Assembly: GCF_000226295.1 (NCBI RefSeq)
Contig: NC_016024.1
Span: 1,533,501-1,597,500, forward strand
Direction: 5' to 3'
DNA: 64,000 bases
DNA from: Chloracidobacterium thermophilum B
GTDB taxonomy: Bacteria > Acidobacteriota > Blastocatellia > Chloracidobacteriales > Chloracidobacteriaceae
A model generated the notes under the pieces. The model saw nothing but the letters and a program-made list of their open reading frames with translations. It was not told where the DNA came from and did not search any database. Below are positions 44,367 through 52,523 of this stretch, piece after piece; positions within the stretch are counted from its first letter, which is position 1, and every line of letters starts with the position of its first letter. The position numbers and the translations under genes were made by a program.

Positions 44367-44930
44367 CTAACGGTGGGCGCGGGCAGATAGAAAGTCTTCC
44401 AGCAGGATGGCAGCGGCAATGGCATCCTGCCGGGACTTCCACCGCTCCCGTGGAATCCCCTGCTCGCGCAGCCAGTCTTCAGCAGCCACGGAGGTGAGTC
44501 GCTCGTTCCAGGTGATGACCTCGACCGGCGTCGCCCGGCGCAGGGCTTCGACAAAAGCCAGAATCTGCGCCGTGGCCTGGTTGTCCGAGCCGTCCAGCCG
44601 GCGGGACAGCCCAACCACGCAGCGCACAATCTGTTCTTTCGTGATCAGCGCCGCCACGCGCGCCACGAGTGACTTTCGCGAGCCGGTCGGCCAGACGGCC
44701 AGTGGGCGTACGAGCAGCCCCAGTTCGTCACACACCGCCAGTCCGGTGCGCTTCCCGCCCCAGTCCACCGCCAGCGTCCGCTGCGAGGGAGGCAGCCCCG
44801 GCACACGTTCTTCATTAGAAGATACATCCGACGAACCGGCCGGGCCGGTCGGCAGGCTATCCGCAGGCATGGCGGGTCTCACCGGAAGACAGTCGGAAGC
44901 GGTTTTCGCTTCGGTGGCTGATTCTGACAT
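44367..44930 (-). CDS. ruvX: YqgF/RuvX pre-16S rRNA nuclease family protein
   Basis: A 187-residue RNase H-fold nuclease of the YqgF family, involved in pre-16S rRNA 5' processing (earlier called a putative Holliday junction resolvase). The family signature AVDWGGKRTGLAV is near residue 55. The later acidic residues are in TWNERLTS and RQDAIAAAILLEDFL. The first ~48 residues are a poorly conserved Ser/Pro-rich extension. ATG 44930 is preferred over the upstream frame opening at 45023, which would overlap the divergent dksA-like gene. It is divergent from the dksA-like gene with a 92-bp gap. Confidence 0.88.
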   Translation of the reverse strand: MSESATEAKTASDCLPVRPAMPADSLPTGPAGSSDVSSNEERVPGLPPSQRTLAVDWGGKRTGLAVCDELGLLVRPLAVWPTGSRKSLVARVAALITKEQIVRCVVGLSRRLDGSDNQATAQILAFVEALRRATPVEVITWNERLTSVAAEDWLREQGIPRERWKSRQDAIAAAILLEDFLSARAHR

Positions 44931-44972
44931 AAATTGACACTCGCCGGCGGCCTCACTAGGCTTGCGCGTCCA

Positions 44973-44992
44973 AAAAAGCTTTCCCGAAAGCT
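44973..44992. promoter_or_regulatory. Duplicated AAAGCTTT palindrome in a divergent promoter region
   Basis: The 8-bp palindrome AAAGCTTT occurs twice, 4 bp apart, between the divergent ruvX and dksA-like genes. It could be an operator or an AT-rich promoter element. Confidence 0.35.
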
Positions 44993-45022
44993 TTGATTCC
45001 TGACACAAGGAGCAAACTGCCA

Positions 45023-45373
45023 ATGGACGCGGACTTTCTGTCCCAGCAGCGGGAAAAACTTCTACAGAAGCGTCGTGAGCTGCAACTGGCGCTCAACCTG
45101 ACGCCCCAGGATGAAAGCAGCGAGGAGGTCAAGGACCCGCTTGACGCCGCTGTAACCTATGCCAACCGTGAACTGGCCGCGCGCCAGGCGGAGCAGTATC
45201 GCCAACTTCTCCAGGATGTGGAAGACGCCCTCGAACGCATTGCCGACGGCACTTACGGCATCTGCCAGGGTTCGGGCGAAGAAATCCCGCGCAAACGCCT
45301 GGAGGCCATTCCCTGGGCGCGCTACACCGCCGCCTATCAGGAAAAAATCGAGCGCGGGCTGGTCAGTGAATAG
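45023..45373 (+). CDS. DksA/TraR-like protein with degenerate zinc finger
   Basis: A 116-residue coiled-coil protein of the DksA/TraR family, which acts through the RNA polymerase secondary channel. A helical hairpin spans residues 3-85 (QQREKLLQKRRELQLALN; ARQAEQYRQLLQDVEDALERI). The C-terminal zinc-finger region aligns with GICxxCGexIpxxRLeAiPwArxCxxCQ but reads GICQGSGEEIPRKRLEAIPWARYTAAYQ. Only the first of four cysteines remains, so zinc binding is unlikely. AAGGAG at 45007-45012 is 10 bases from the ATG at 45023. yggS follows downstream on the same strand. Confidence 0.85.
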   Translation: MDADFLSQQREKLLQKRRELQLALNLTPQDESSEEVKDPLDAAVTYANRELAARQAEQYRQLLQDVEDALERIADGTYGICQGSGEEIPRKRLEAIPWARYTAAYQEKIERGLVSE

Positions 45374-45376
45374 GCC

Positions 45377-45412
45377 GTGTGCGTTGTTTCCGTGGTGCGC
45401 GTTGTTTCCGTG
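45377..45412. repeat. 18-bp tandem duplication between the dksA-like gene and yggS
   Basis: Units 45377-45394 and 45395-45412 (GTGTGCGTTGTTTCCGTG type) match at 17 of 18 bases. They begin 3 bp after the dksA-like stop codon. GTG triplets in the repeat open a false upstream extension of yggS. Confidence 0.88.
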
Positions 45413-45429
45413 GATCGTTCGTCAACCCT

Positions 45430-46131
45430 ATGAGCCACGAGGCTTCCCGGTCAACAATTGCTGAAAACATTGCCAGGGTTCGGGAACGCCTGGCCGATGC
45501 CTGCCGGCGGGCCGGGCGAAGCCCTGACCAGGTGACGCTCATCGCCGTCTCGAAAACCAAACCGCTGGACGCCATTGCCGCCGCTGCCGCCTGTGGACTT
45601 CACGACTTTGGGGAAAACCGCGTTCAGGAAGCCCTGACGAAAATCCCCCACGCGCCGCCGCAACTCCGCTGGCACCTCATCGGCCACCTGCAAAGCAACA
45701 AGGCCAAACCGGCCGTGGAGCACTTCCACCTCATTCACACTGTGGATTCACCGGCCCTGGCGCAACGGCTGGACCGTCTGGCGCAGGAGCGACAGAAAAC
45801 GCAACCGGTGCTGCTTCAGGTCAAGCTCGGAGACGAGGCGACAAAATCCGGCGTCGCTCCGACGGCTTTGCCGGCGCTGTATGCCGCCGTCCGTGCTCTG
45901 CCCAACCTGCGGGTATGTGGATTGATGACCATTCCTCCGTTTTGCCCGGACCCGGAAGCCGTCCGTCCCTACTTTCGCCACCTGCGGGAACTGCGCGACG
46001 CTTTGCAAGCCGCATTCCCTTCCGATGACCTCCCGGAACTTTCCATGGGAATGAGCCACGACTTCGAGGTGGCCGTTGAGGAAGGAGCCACCCTCATCCG
46101 GGTTGGGACGGCCATTTTTGGCGACCGCTGA
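45430..46131 (+). CDS. yggS: YggS-family pyridoxal-phosphate homeostasis protein
   Basis: A 233-residue fold-III PLP-binding protein that helps keep vitamin B6 and amino-acid pools balanced; no catalytic activity is known. The PLP lysine is in LIAVSKTKPLD near residue 38, followed by FGENRVQEALTKI, WHLIGHLQSNKAKP near residue 80, and LSMGMSHDFEVAVEEGATLIRVGTAIFG at the end. The frame opens at GTG 45379 in the tandem repeat, but homology begins at the ATG at 45430. The stop codon overlaps a further short duplication. Confidence 0.94.
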   Translation: MSHEASRSTIAENIARVRERLADACRRAGRSPDQVTLIAVSKTKPLDAIAAAAACGLHDFGENRVQEALTKIPHAPPQLRWHLIGHLQSNKAKPAVEHFHLIHTVDSPALAQRLDRLAQERQKTQPVLLQVKLGDEATKSGVAPTALPALYAAVRALPNLRVCGLMTIPPFCPDPEAVRPYFRHLRELRDALQAAFPSDDLPELSMGMSHDFEVAVEEGATLIRVGTAIFGDR

Positions 46132-46156
46132 GTTTCCCTCCGTAGTTTCCCTGCCC
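46131..46156. repeat. 13-bp imperfect tandem duplication at the yggS stop codon
   Basis: AGTTTCCCT begins two adjacent 13-base units (46131-46143, 46144-46156) that match at 10 positions. The first base is the last base of the yggS TGA. Confidence 0.5.
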
Positions 46157-46203
46157 CCGGCGGCTTTCTGCCCGGCAGCCCACACCGGAGAGCACCACAC
46201 CGG

Positions 46204-47025
46204 TTACATCCGCCGGATAACAGCGTGCAGCAGTTGGGTGAAGTGGGCGGCAACCTGCTTGCCCACTTCAAGCACATCATCGTGATTGATGGGCCTTTCA
46301 AGGACACCGGCGGCCAGGTTCGTGATGCAGGAAATCCCCAGCACCCGCATTCCCATGTGCCGCGCCACGATGGTTTCGGGAACCGTGGACATGCCGACCG
46401 CGTGGGCGCCGAAAGCGCGAATCATCCGAATTTCGGCCGGTGTTTCGTAACTCGGCCCCAACAGGGCGGCATACACCCCGGACTTGAGCGGAATGCCCAG
46501 CCGCGCCGCCTCCTCGCGGGCTATGGCCCGATAGGACGGATCGTAGGCTTCGGTCATGTCCGGGAAGCGCGGCCCGAAACGTTCGTCATTCAGCCCCTGA
46601 AGCGGATTAGCCGCCATGAGGTTGATGTGGTCCTCGATGAGCATCAGGTCCCCCGGCGCCAGGCTGGGGTCAATGCCTCCGGCCGCATTGGTCAGGATAA
46701 GTTTTTCAATGCCGAGCAGTTTGGCTACACGCAGGTAAAATGTCGCCTGTTGGAGCGTATAGCCTTCGTAAAAATGAAACCGTCCCTGCATTGCGGCGAC
46801 ACACTTGCCATCGCTGTAACCGCATACCTGCCGCCCATAGTGGCCCACCACCGTCGAGGTCGGAAGGTGGGGAATCAGCCGGTAATCCACGTGGACGGGA
46901 TGTTCGAGCGTGTCAGCAAAAGCTCCCAACCCGGAACCGAGCACAACCAGTATCTCGGGAACTTCCGGCAGCTTTGACTGAAGAAATTGGGCAGCTTCCA
47001 GGGCTTTTTCGTAGGTGTCTTTCAT
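46204..47025 (-). CDS. Purine nucleoside phosphorylase
   Basis: A 273-residue trimeric-type (PunA/XapA-like) purine nucleoside phosphorylase that splits purine nucleosides with phosphate into base and (deoxy)ribose 1-phosphate. Motifs are VVLGSGLGAFAD near residue 26 (phosphate site), GHYGRQVCGY near residue 62, LTNAAGGIDPSLAPGDLMLIEDHIN near residue 112, and AVGMSTVPETIVARHMGM near residue 214. It is last in a minus-strand run after BMP and thiO, which suggests nucleoside uptake and salvage. Confidence 0.95.
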   Translation of the reverse strand: MKDTYEKALEAAQFLQSKLPEVPEILVVLGSGLGAFADTLEHPVHVDYRLIPHLPTSTVVGHYGRQVCGYSDGKCVAAMQGRFHFYEGYTLQQATFYLRVAKLLGIEKLILTNAAGGIDPSLAPGDLMLIEDHINLMAANPLQGLNDERFGPRFPDMTEAYDPSYRAIAREEAARLGIPLKSGVYAALLGPSYETPAEIRMIRAFGAHAVGMSTVPETIVARHMGMRVLGISCITNLAAGVLERPINHDDVLEVGKQVAAHFTQLLHAVIRRM

Positions 47026-47047
47026 GTGTGGTTTTTCTCAGTCGAAG

Positions 47048-48202
47048 TCAGGCAGGTGGCGTGGCGTCCGAACATACCATAGCCGACGCAGAAAACCGTC
47101 TGGGTGAAAACGGTGCCATCTCACAGGGCGGTGGAAGCTGCTGTACGAGGCAGCGGATAATCTCGGCCGTGATGGGCGTGAGCAGGACGCCGTTGCGATA
47201 GTGCCCCGTCGCACACCACAGCCCGGCCAGCGCTGTCTCCCCGATGAGGGGCAGGTGGTCTATCGCCAGCGGACGCAATCCGGCCCAGGTTTCGATGAGT
47301 GACGCCGCTGCCAACGGCGGTGCCGTCGCCAGCGCCCCGGACAGCAGGGAACAGACGCCCCCGGCCGTGACGGCCTTTTCGTAGCCGACATCCTCGACCG
47401 TGGCACCAATGATGAGGCGCTGGTCACGCCGTGGCACGAGATATACCTGGGAAGTGCGGATGACATGCCGCAATCGAAGGGATACCGGCATCTGAAGCGC
47501 CACCATCTGCCCACGGATGGGACGTATCACCCGCGCCGGCAGCCCCAGCAGGTTTGCCGACATCTGGGCCGCCCAACTCCCGGCGGCATTGATGACGACC
47601 GGCGCGGACCAGCGTTCATCCCGTACTTCGACGCCCACCACACGCCCTTTCTCAAGGCACAGCGTCAGTCCATCGCTATGGCAGTGGATGGGAACCTGGG
47701 CCGCTGCCACAGCAGCAATGAGAGCCTGGGTCAAACGCCGGTTTTCCACCTGCCAGTCGTCCGGCAGGTAGAGCGCGCCGTGACTTCTGACCAGTGGTTC
47801 GAGATTCTGGACATCAGAGGGCGACAGCCATTCCGCGTGGCAGCCAGCCGCCGTCTGCCAGTCGAGTTTGGCGTGCAGGGCGGCCACATCCTCCGGCTGG
47901 GACGCGACCAGCAGGGTACCGGCCGGGCACAGCTCGATGTCAATCCGGGTTTCCTCCCAGAGGGCAGCGGCAAAGTCGGTGTAGAGGGAACGGCTTTTCA
48001 GGCACAGGTCAAACAACGGCCCCGGCGCATCAGCTTCCGCCTGGGGCGCCAGCATCCCGGCTGCGGCCCACGACGCTTCGCCGCCCGGACGGGCATTGCG
48101 TTCAAAAACCGTGACGCGCAGCCCGTCCCTGGCCAACGCACGGGCAATGGCCAGGCCAATGACCCCACCGCCAATCACAATGGCATCACAGGTCTGTGTC
48201 AT
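47048..48202 (-). CDS. thiO: Glycine oxidase ThiO-like FAD enzyme
   Basis: A 384-residue D-amino-acid-oxidase-fold flavoenzyme. The FAD motif IGGGVIGLAIARALARDGL is at residues 10-28, ERNARPGGEASWAAAGMLAPQ follows, and GPLRPLAIDHLPLIG-type and CATGHYRNGVLLTPITAE segments lie near the C-terminus. ThiO oxidises glycine to iminoglycine for the thiazole of thiamine, but substrates in this family vary and no other thi gene is nearby. It starts 9 bp after the BMP lipoprotein stop on the same strand. Confidence 0.88.
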   Translation of the reverse strand: MTQTCDAIVIGGGVIGLAIARALARDGLRVTVFERNARPGGEASWAAAGMLAPQAEADAPGPLFDLCLKSRSLYTDFAAALWEETRIDIELCPAGTLLVASQPEDVAALHAKLDWQTAAGCHAEWLSPSDVQNLEPLVRSHGALYLPDDWQVENRRLTQALIAAVAAAQVPIHCHSDGLTLCLEKGRVVGVEVRDERWSAPVVINAAGSWAAQMSANLLGLPARVIRPIRGQMVALQMPVSLRLRHVIRTSQVYLVPRRDQRLIIGATVEDVGYEKAVTAGGVCSLLSGALATAPPLAAASLIETWAGLRPLAIDHLPLIGETALAGLWCATGHYRNGVLLTPITAEIIRCLVQQLPPPCEMAPFSPRRFSASAMVCSDATPPA

Positions 48203-48211
48203 GCGGGCTGG

Positions 48212-49228
48212 TTATTTCAGGTTGGCCATGTAATCCGTGACCTGGATTTCACCCCGGATGATCTTCTGCCGTGCGGCTTCAACCTCCCGCAGGGTGTCTT
48301 CGGAAACCAGGGGCCGGTTGTAGTCATCGAGAGCATACGCAATGCCCTCATTTTCCAGACCGTAGGCGTGGATACCGCCACGAAAGCGTTTTTCGAGGGT
48401 TTCCTTGATGATGGTGTAAACCGCCACATCCACGCGCTTGACCATGCTGGTCAGGATGAAGCCCGGTTTGACCCAGTTCTGGTTGGCATCCACGCCAATC
48501 GCCAGCTTGCGGTTTTCCTCGGCGGCGTCAAAAACTCCGATGCCGGAGTTGCCAGCCGCCTGAAAGACGACATCAGCGCCGGCTTCATACTGAGCCTTGG
48601 CCAGTTCCTTGCCCTTGCCCGGATTGTTCCAGGCCGCATCGGTAATGCCGACGAAATTCTTGAGAACGACGATGTTGGGGTTGACGTAGCGCGCCCCTTC
48701 CTCGTAGCCGGTGGCAAACTTGCGAATGAGGGGAATATCCATGCCGCCGACAAAGCCGATCTTGCCAGTACGGCTGGCGCGGGCTGCCATCATCCCGACA
48801 AGAAAACTGCCTTCGTGTTCCTTGAAGACCAGCGAGGCCACGTTGGGCAGGTCCACGACCGAATCCACAATGGCAAAGTGCAGGTTTGGGTATTCTTTGG
48901 CCACGGTCGCCAACACGGGCCCCTGTGCAAAGCCAATTCCGATGATGAGGTCATAGCCCCGTTCGGCAAAGGCGCGCATGCAGGGTTCAAGATTGTTCGG
49001 TTCACCCGGCTCGGCATGGCGCAACACAATCGGCAGTTCCTGTTTGGCGCGCTTGGCCCCTTCCCAGGCGGCGGCATTGAAGGACTTGTCATCCTTGCCG
49101 CCAATGTCAAAGACCAGTCCCACGCGCAGTTTTCCTTCTTCATCACGGGGGACATGCCCACAGCCCAGGGCGGCCCCCCACACCAGGGCTATCAGGAGCA
49201 GAACGCTCCATCGCACACGTTGCATCAT
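48212..49228 (-). CDS. BMP-family substrate-binding lipoprotein
   Basis: A 338-residue periplasmic lipoprotein. The signal peptide ends in the lipobox GAALGC (cysteine near residue 23). The mature part has the BMP/Med fold: VGLVFDIGGKDDKSFNAAAWEGAK, YDLIIGIGFAQG, GFVGGMDIPLIRKFATGYEEGA, FQAAGNSGIGVFDAA. BMP proteins such as PnrA bind purine nucleosides for ABC uptake. The purine nucleoside phosphorylase two genes downstream supports this ligand. No ABC permease or ATPase is in the window. Confidence 0.92.
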   Translation of the reverse strand: MMQRVRWSVLLLIALVWGAALGCGHVPRDEEGKLRVGLVFDIGGKDDKSFNAAAWEGAKRAKQELPIVLRHAEPGEPNNLEPCMRAFAERGYDLIIGIGFAQGPVLATVAKEYPNLHFAIVDSVVDLPNVASLVFKEHEGSFLVGMMAARASRTGKIGFVGGMDIPLIRKFATGYEEGARYVNPNIVVLKNFVGITDAAWNNPGKGKELAKAQYEAGADVVFQAAGNSGIGVFDAAEENRKLAIGVDANQNWVKPGFILTSMVKRVDVAVYTIIKETLEKRFRGGIHAYGLENEGIAYALDDYNRPLVSEDTLREVEAARQKIIRGEIQVTDYMANLK

Positions 49229-49248
49229 GACCTCATCAGGACGACGTT

Positions 49249-49286
49249 ACCAGATGGCCGGCTCTTCACCAGATGGCCGGCTCTTC
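49249..49286. repeat. Perfect 19-bp tandem duplication upstream of the BMP gene
   Basis: ACCAGATGGCCGGCTCTTC occurs twice in tandem (49249-49267, 49268-49286), in the gap between the photolyase-like gene and the BMP lipoprotein start. Confidence 0.92.
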
Positions 49287-49316
49287 ACGGCAGCGTCAGG
49301 ACAGCGCACCCCACGC

Positions 49317-50096
49317 TCACCGTTCAAAGAGCATGTCTGCCAGTTCATCATAGGTTCGGTTGAAGGGACAATCGGCAGTGCACTTCCGGCACCACACCCC
49401 GTCGGTGTACTTCTCGATGTTCTGGCGGTTGAAGTAGTAGGGCTTGCTGGCGAAGGTCGAGGCCACCCACTGCCAGGACAGGGCGTTCGGGGGTGGATTG
49501 CCGTCCAGCAGATGCGCAAAAAAGAGCCGCTCTCCAACGCTCCAGTGCACCTTCCGGTGGTGAATCAGATAGGCTGCAAACCACATCCGTGCGTGATTGT
49601 GCAGATAGCCGGTCGTGTATAACTCGCGCAGGGTTTCATCCATGCAGACCAGCCCGGTTTCAGCGCGCGCCACATCCTCCGGCAGGGTCATTGCCCAGGC
49701 CGGCGGTGAGAATTTGTAGTCCTCGATGTCAGCGTAAATGCCATCGCCCAGCGCGGCATAGACTTCCTGCCAGAACTGATGCCAGGCCAGTTCAAAGACG
49801 AATTTGTAAATGCTTTCACCGGAACGTCCAAAGCGGGCAAAGATGGCGTCGCGCACTTCCCGCAGGGTCAGGACGCCGTGGCGAATGTAGGGCGACAGCC
49901 GCGAAACATGTCCGCGGGTCACATGATTGCGTGAGGCATAGCGCCGGGCGTCAAAGGCGGCGAGCTGGCGTTCCGCCGCCGTGCGTCCGCCTTCGATAGG
50001 TGAAATGGTCGGTTCGCCGATGTAGCAACCGTCCAAGGCCGCGGCAAGGTACGTCCGCATGGCCTCCCGCGAACGCCGCGTGGTGTCGAGCTTCAT
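49317..50096 (-). CDS. Short photolyase/cryptochrome-like FAD-binding domain protein
   Basis: A 259-residue protein that corresponds only to the FAD-binding half of photolyases and cryptochromes. It has GGRTAAERQLAAFDARRYASRNHVTRGHVSRLSPYIRHGVLTLREV-type features (residues ~36-80; key parts SRLSPYIRHG), a WHQFWQEV helix near residue 105, NHARMWFAAYLIHH near residue 167 and WQWVASTFASKPYYFNRQNIEKY near residue 208. The N-terminal antenna domain is absent. The C-terminus carries a three-cysteine group C-x2-C-x3-C (WCRKCTADCPF). The role could be DNA repair or light sensing. Confidence 0.82.
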   Translation of the reverse strand: MKLDTTRRSREAMRTYLAAALDGCYIGEPTISPIEGGRTAAERQLAAFDARRYASRNHVTRGHVSRLSPYIRHGVLTLREVRDAIFARFGRSGESIYKFVFELAWHQFWQEVYAALGDGIYADIEDYKFSPPAWAMTLPEDVARAETGLVCMDETLRELYTTGYLHNHARMWFAAYLIHHRKVHWSVGERLFFAHLLDGNPPPNALSWQWVASTFASKPYYFNRQNIEKYTDGVWCRKCTADCPFNRTYDELADMLFER

Positions 50097-50166
50097 CGTA
50101 CAACCTCTTGCCGGTCTTGAACGTCGCCAGCAACCTCAAGCAGGCAGAACAGGTGGACCGTTCGCT

Positions 50167-51447
50167 TTACGCAGCCTTCGGAAGCGCAACCGTGGGACGT
50201 GCCGGCTGGCGGGCCTGTTTGGATTCGCCTTTGAGCACTTCCAGAGCGCGTTTGAGGATGACATCCTCACTGGGCGGCGGGACCTTTTTGGTGTCCTCCG
50301 GCAGATCGGTCGGAGCCGGGGCCTCAGTGTCCACGTCCGGCACAGACGGCTCGATGGTGGCTACCTTCACCTCAACGGAAGGCTTGACCGGCTCTTCCAT
50401 AAACGACTTTCCGGTGGCCGGAGCGTAGCGCTGGGTGGTCAACAGCAGGGCCGAACCATCGCGCAGGGGGAACAACGCCTGTTCCGACCCCGCACCAAAG
50501 GTTTTCTCGCCAACGATTTCCCCGCGCTGATGGTCCCGGATGGCCGCTGCCACCACCTCGGCCGGGCCGGCCGTGGAACGGTCGGTCAGCACGACAAGTT
50601 TCCCCTCAAAGGTCACAGCGCCGGGCTTGGCAACCAACGTTGTGACCGTATTGCCAGCACCGATGGTTCGCGCTACGACACCCGACGGAACAAAGACACT
50701 CGCCAGGGCAACGGCTTCGGACAGTTCGCCATGCGCCGACTCCCGCAGGTCAAGAATAAGTTTCTGCGCCCCGCGCTGTTGCAGTTGGCGCACCGCCGTC
50801 ATGACCTGTTCTGCCTTGCCACGCCCAAGCAGCCCAACCTTGATATAGCCGGTGTCGGGGGCCTCCAGGCGCGATGTCACCGGAGACTGAAAAGCGCCGG
50901 GTTTCAGGGTCAGTTTCTCACCCTTGGTACGTCCGGAACGCAGCACCGTAATCTCGATAGAACCCCCTTCTGCCACTCCCGTCAGCATTTCCATGATTTC
51001 ATAGAGGCTCACATCGCGCGTCGCCACGGTGTTGACATACTCGATGATGTCGCCGGTTTTGACCCCGGCCTGGGCAGCCGGTGAGCCGGGGACAACGGCC
51101 AGGACGTAGCCAAAGCCAGCGTACTTGGAGACGACCATCCCGAAGGGCACGGCCGTCATGGTTGTCGGTTTGAAACGCTGCACCTGCTCCGGCAACAGGT
51201 AGGCGCAATAGGGGTCAAGCCCCTCGGCGAGACCACGCAGGGCACCGATGCGCACCTTGCCCATGTCCGGCTCGTCCACGTAATCGTTGGCAATGTGCTT
51301 GACAACTTCATTGAAGATTTTGAGCTGGACGTAGGGATTTCCCTTTGCGACCGCACTGGTGCGCCGGGCCAGCAAACCACCAATGACGGCATACAGGGCA
51401 AGCGCCGTGGAGAGAGCAACGAGGACGAGTTTGGCTTTGAACGACAT
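50167..51447 (-). CDS. S41-family C-terminal processing protease homologue, catalytically degenerate
   Basis: A 426-residue CtpA/Tsp-like protein. An N-terminal membrane anchor (VLVALSTALALYAVIGGLLA) is followed by a helical region, a PDZ domain (~95-185, VVPGSPAAQAGVKTGDIIEYVN) and the S41 core. In the core the usual TASASE reads TAGPAE and FGKG reads FGAG. Both catalytic residues, serine and lysine, are therefore replaced (Ser to Gly, Lys to Ala), while the fold (GGxxxLILDLRE, IVGEKTFG) is kept. It is likely a pseudoprotease scaffold in the periplasm. ATG 51447 is preferred over the upstream frame opening at 51642. The VWA gene lies upstream on the same strand. Confidence 0.85.
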   Translation of the reverse strand: MSFKAKLVLVALSTALALYAVIGGLLARRTSAVAKGNPYVQLKIFNEVVKHIANDYVDEPDMGKVRIGALRGLAEGLDPYCAYLLPEQVQRFKPTTMTAVPFGMVVSKYAGFGYVLAVVPGSPAAQAGVKTGDIIEYVNTVATRDVSLYEIMEMLTGVAEGGSIEITVLRSGRTKGEKLTLKPGAFQSPVTSRLEAPDTGYIKVGLLGRGKAEQVMTAVRQLQQRGAQKLILDLRESAHGELSEAVALASVFVPSGVVARTIGAGNTVTTLVAKPGAVTFEGKLVVLTDRSTAGPAEVVAAAIRDHQRGEIVGEKTFGAGSEQALFPLRDGSALLLTTQRYAPATGKSFMEEPVKPSVEVKVATIEPSVPDVDTEAPAPTDLPEDTKKVPPPSEDVILKRALEVLKGESKQARQPARPTVALPKAA

Positions 51448-51542
51448 TGGGCAGGCCTCAGCAGGATTGGGCGGATAGAAGGCAACACGGAGCCAGTCCG
51501 CAACCGGCGACCGGCGTACATAATAACCACAACACGGCAGGC

Positions 51543-52523
51543 TTATTCCGTGGCAAAGGTCGCATAATACCCCTCGCGGGCATTGACCGTCAGGTTCGGC
51601 AGCCCCTTGGGCGGGTTGAGCTTGACCTTGAGCTTGCGCCACCGCTGTTTCTCGTTGGGTTTGAGTCCGACCGGAAGCGTCGCCAGGTTGGTCGGCGTGT
51701 AGCCAATGCCGTACTGATGGCGCAGCTCTATCGCAATGCGGGTGATGATTTCCTGTAACTCCATCTGGCTGTTGGGGAAAAAGGCCCGTCCGCCGGTCAG
51801 GCGCGTGATTTCGTCGAGAATGGCCCGCCCCTGCAGGTCAAGAGAGGTGTCGTTGAAGGCTGTGGCAATCCCGATGGCATAAATCTGAACATCGGCTTCG
51901 CGTACCAGTTGGCGCACCTCACGGAACGTATAGCGGCTGCTGTTGTCCTGCCCGTCGCTGATGATGAGCAGCGCCCGACGGCCATGGCGGCCTTCCTTGA
52001 GTTTTTCGACTCCGATATACACGGCATCATAGAGTGCCGTCTGCCCCTTGGCTTCAGCCAGCATGACCGCGCCGCTGATGCGTTCGGGATTAGGCGTGTA
52101 GTCCACGAGCAGCCGGACCTGGTGATTGAAACCAACGAGAAAGAACTCGTCTTCCTCATGACAAGCATCCAGAAACTTGCGCAGGGCGATGTTGGAACGG
52201 TTGAGCCGCCCGCGCATGCTGCCTGACATGTCGAAGACAATGCCGATAGAAACCGGCGCATCCTCGTCACTGAAGAACTCGATGGTCTGCTTGACGTTAT
52301 CTTCGTACACCTCAAAGTGCTCGGCGTCGAGTCCGGTCACGAAGCGTCCCTGCGGGTCGGTGACACTGACGTTGAGCGTCACCAGGTTGGTCGTGGTTTT
52401 GACAACTGGCGGCTCGTCCGGGCGCGGGGCTGCCGGCTGCTGGGCGCGACCTTCCAGCCCGCTGAAAAACCCGAACAGAATGAGCAAAAGGGCGTAAGTG
52501 ATGACGAACAACCGGCTTCGCAT
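51543..52523 (-). CDS. VWFA-related (acidobacterial type) VWA-domain protein
   Basis: A 326-residue exported protein. A signal peptide (LFVITYALLLILFGFFSGLEGRAQ) is followed by a short beta domain (TTNLVTLNVSVTDPQGRFV; HFEVYEDN) and a VWA domain with the MIDAS motif DMSGSM near residue 116, plus TALYDAVYIGVEKLKEG and LLIISDGQDNSS. This domain pair is typical of the abundant VWFA-related proteins of Acidobacteriota. ATG 52523 is chosen because it starts a signal peptide and has AGAGG upstream; the frame itself opens at 52751. It is divergent from the PP2C phosphatase gene. Confidence 0.9.
   Translation of the reverse strand: MRSRLFVITYALLLILFGFFSGLEGRAQQPAAPRPDEPPVVKTTTNLVTLNVSVTDPQGRFVTGLDAEHFEVYEDNVKQTIEFFSDEDAPVSIGIVFDMSGSMRGRLNRSNIALRKFLDACHEEDEFFLVGFNHQVRLLVDYTPNPERISGAVMLAEAKGQTALYDAVYIGVEKLKEGRHGRRALLIISDGQDNSSRYTFREVRQLVREADVQIYAIGIATAFNDTSLDLQGRAILDEITRLTGGRAFFPNSQMELQEIITRIAIELRHQYGIGYTPTNLATLPVGLKPNEKQRWRKLKVKLNPPKGLPNLTVNAREGYYATFATE

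Noticed and set aside
51448-51642. N-terminal extension of the S41 homologue
   Set aside because: It would overlap the end of the VWA gene and place an unrelated Cys-rich segment before the membrane anchor.
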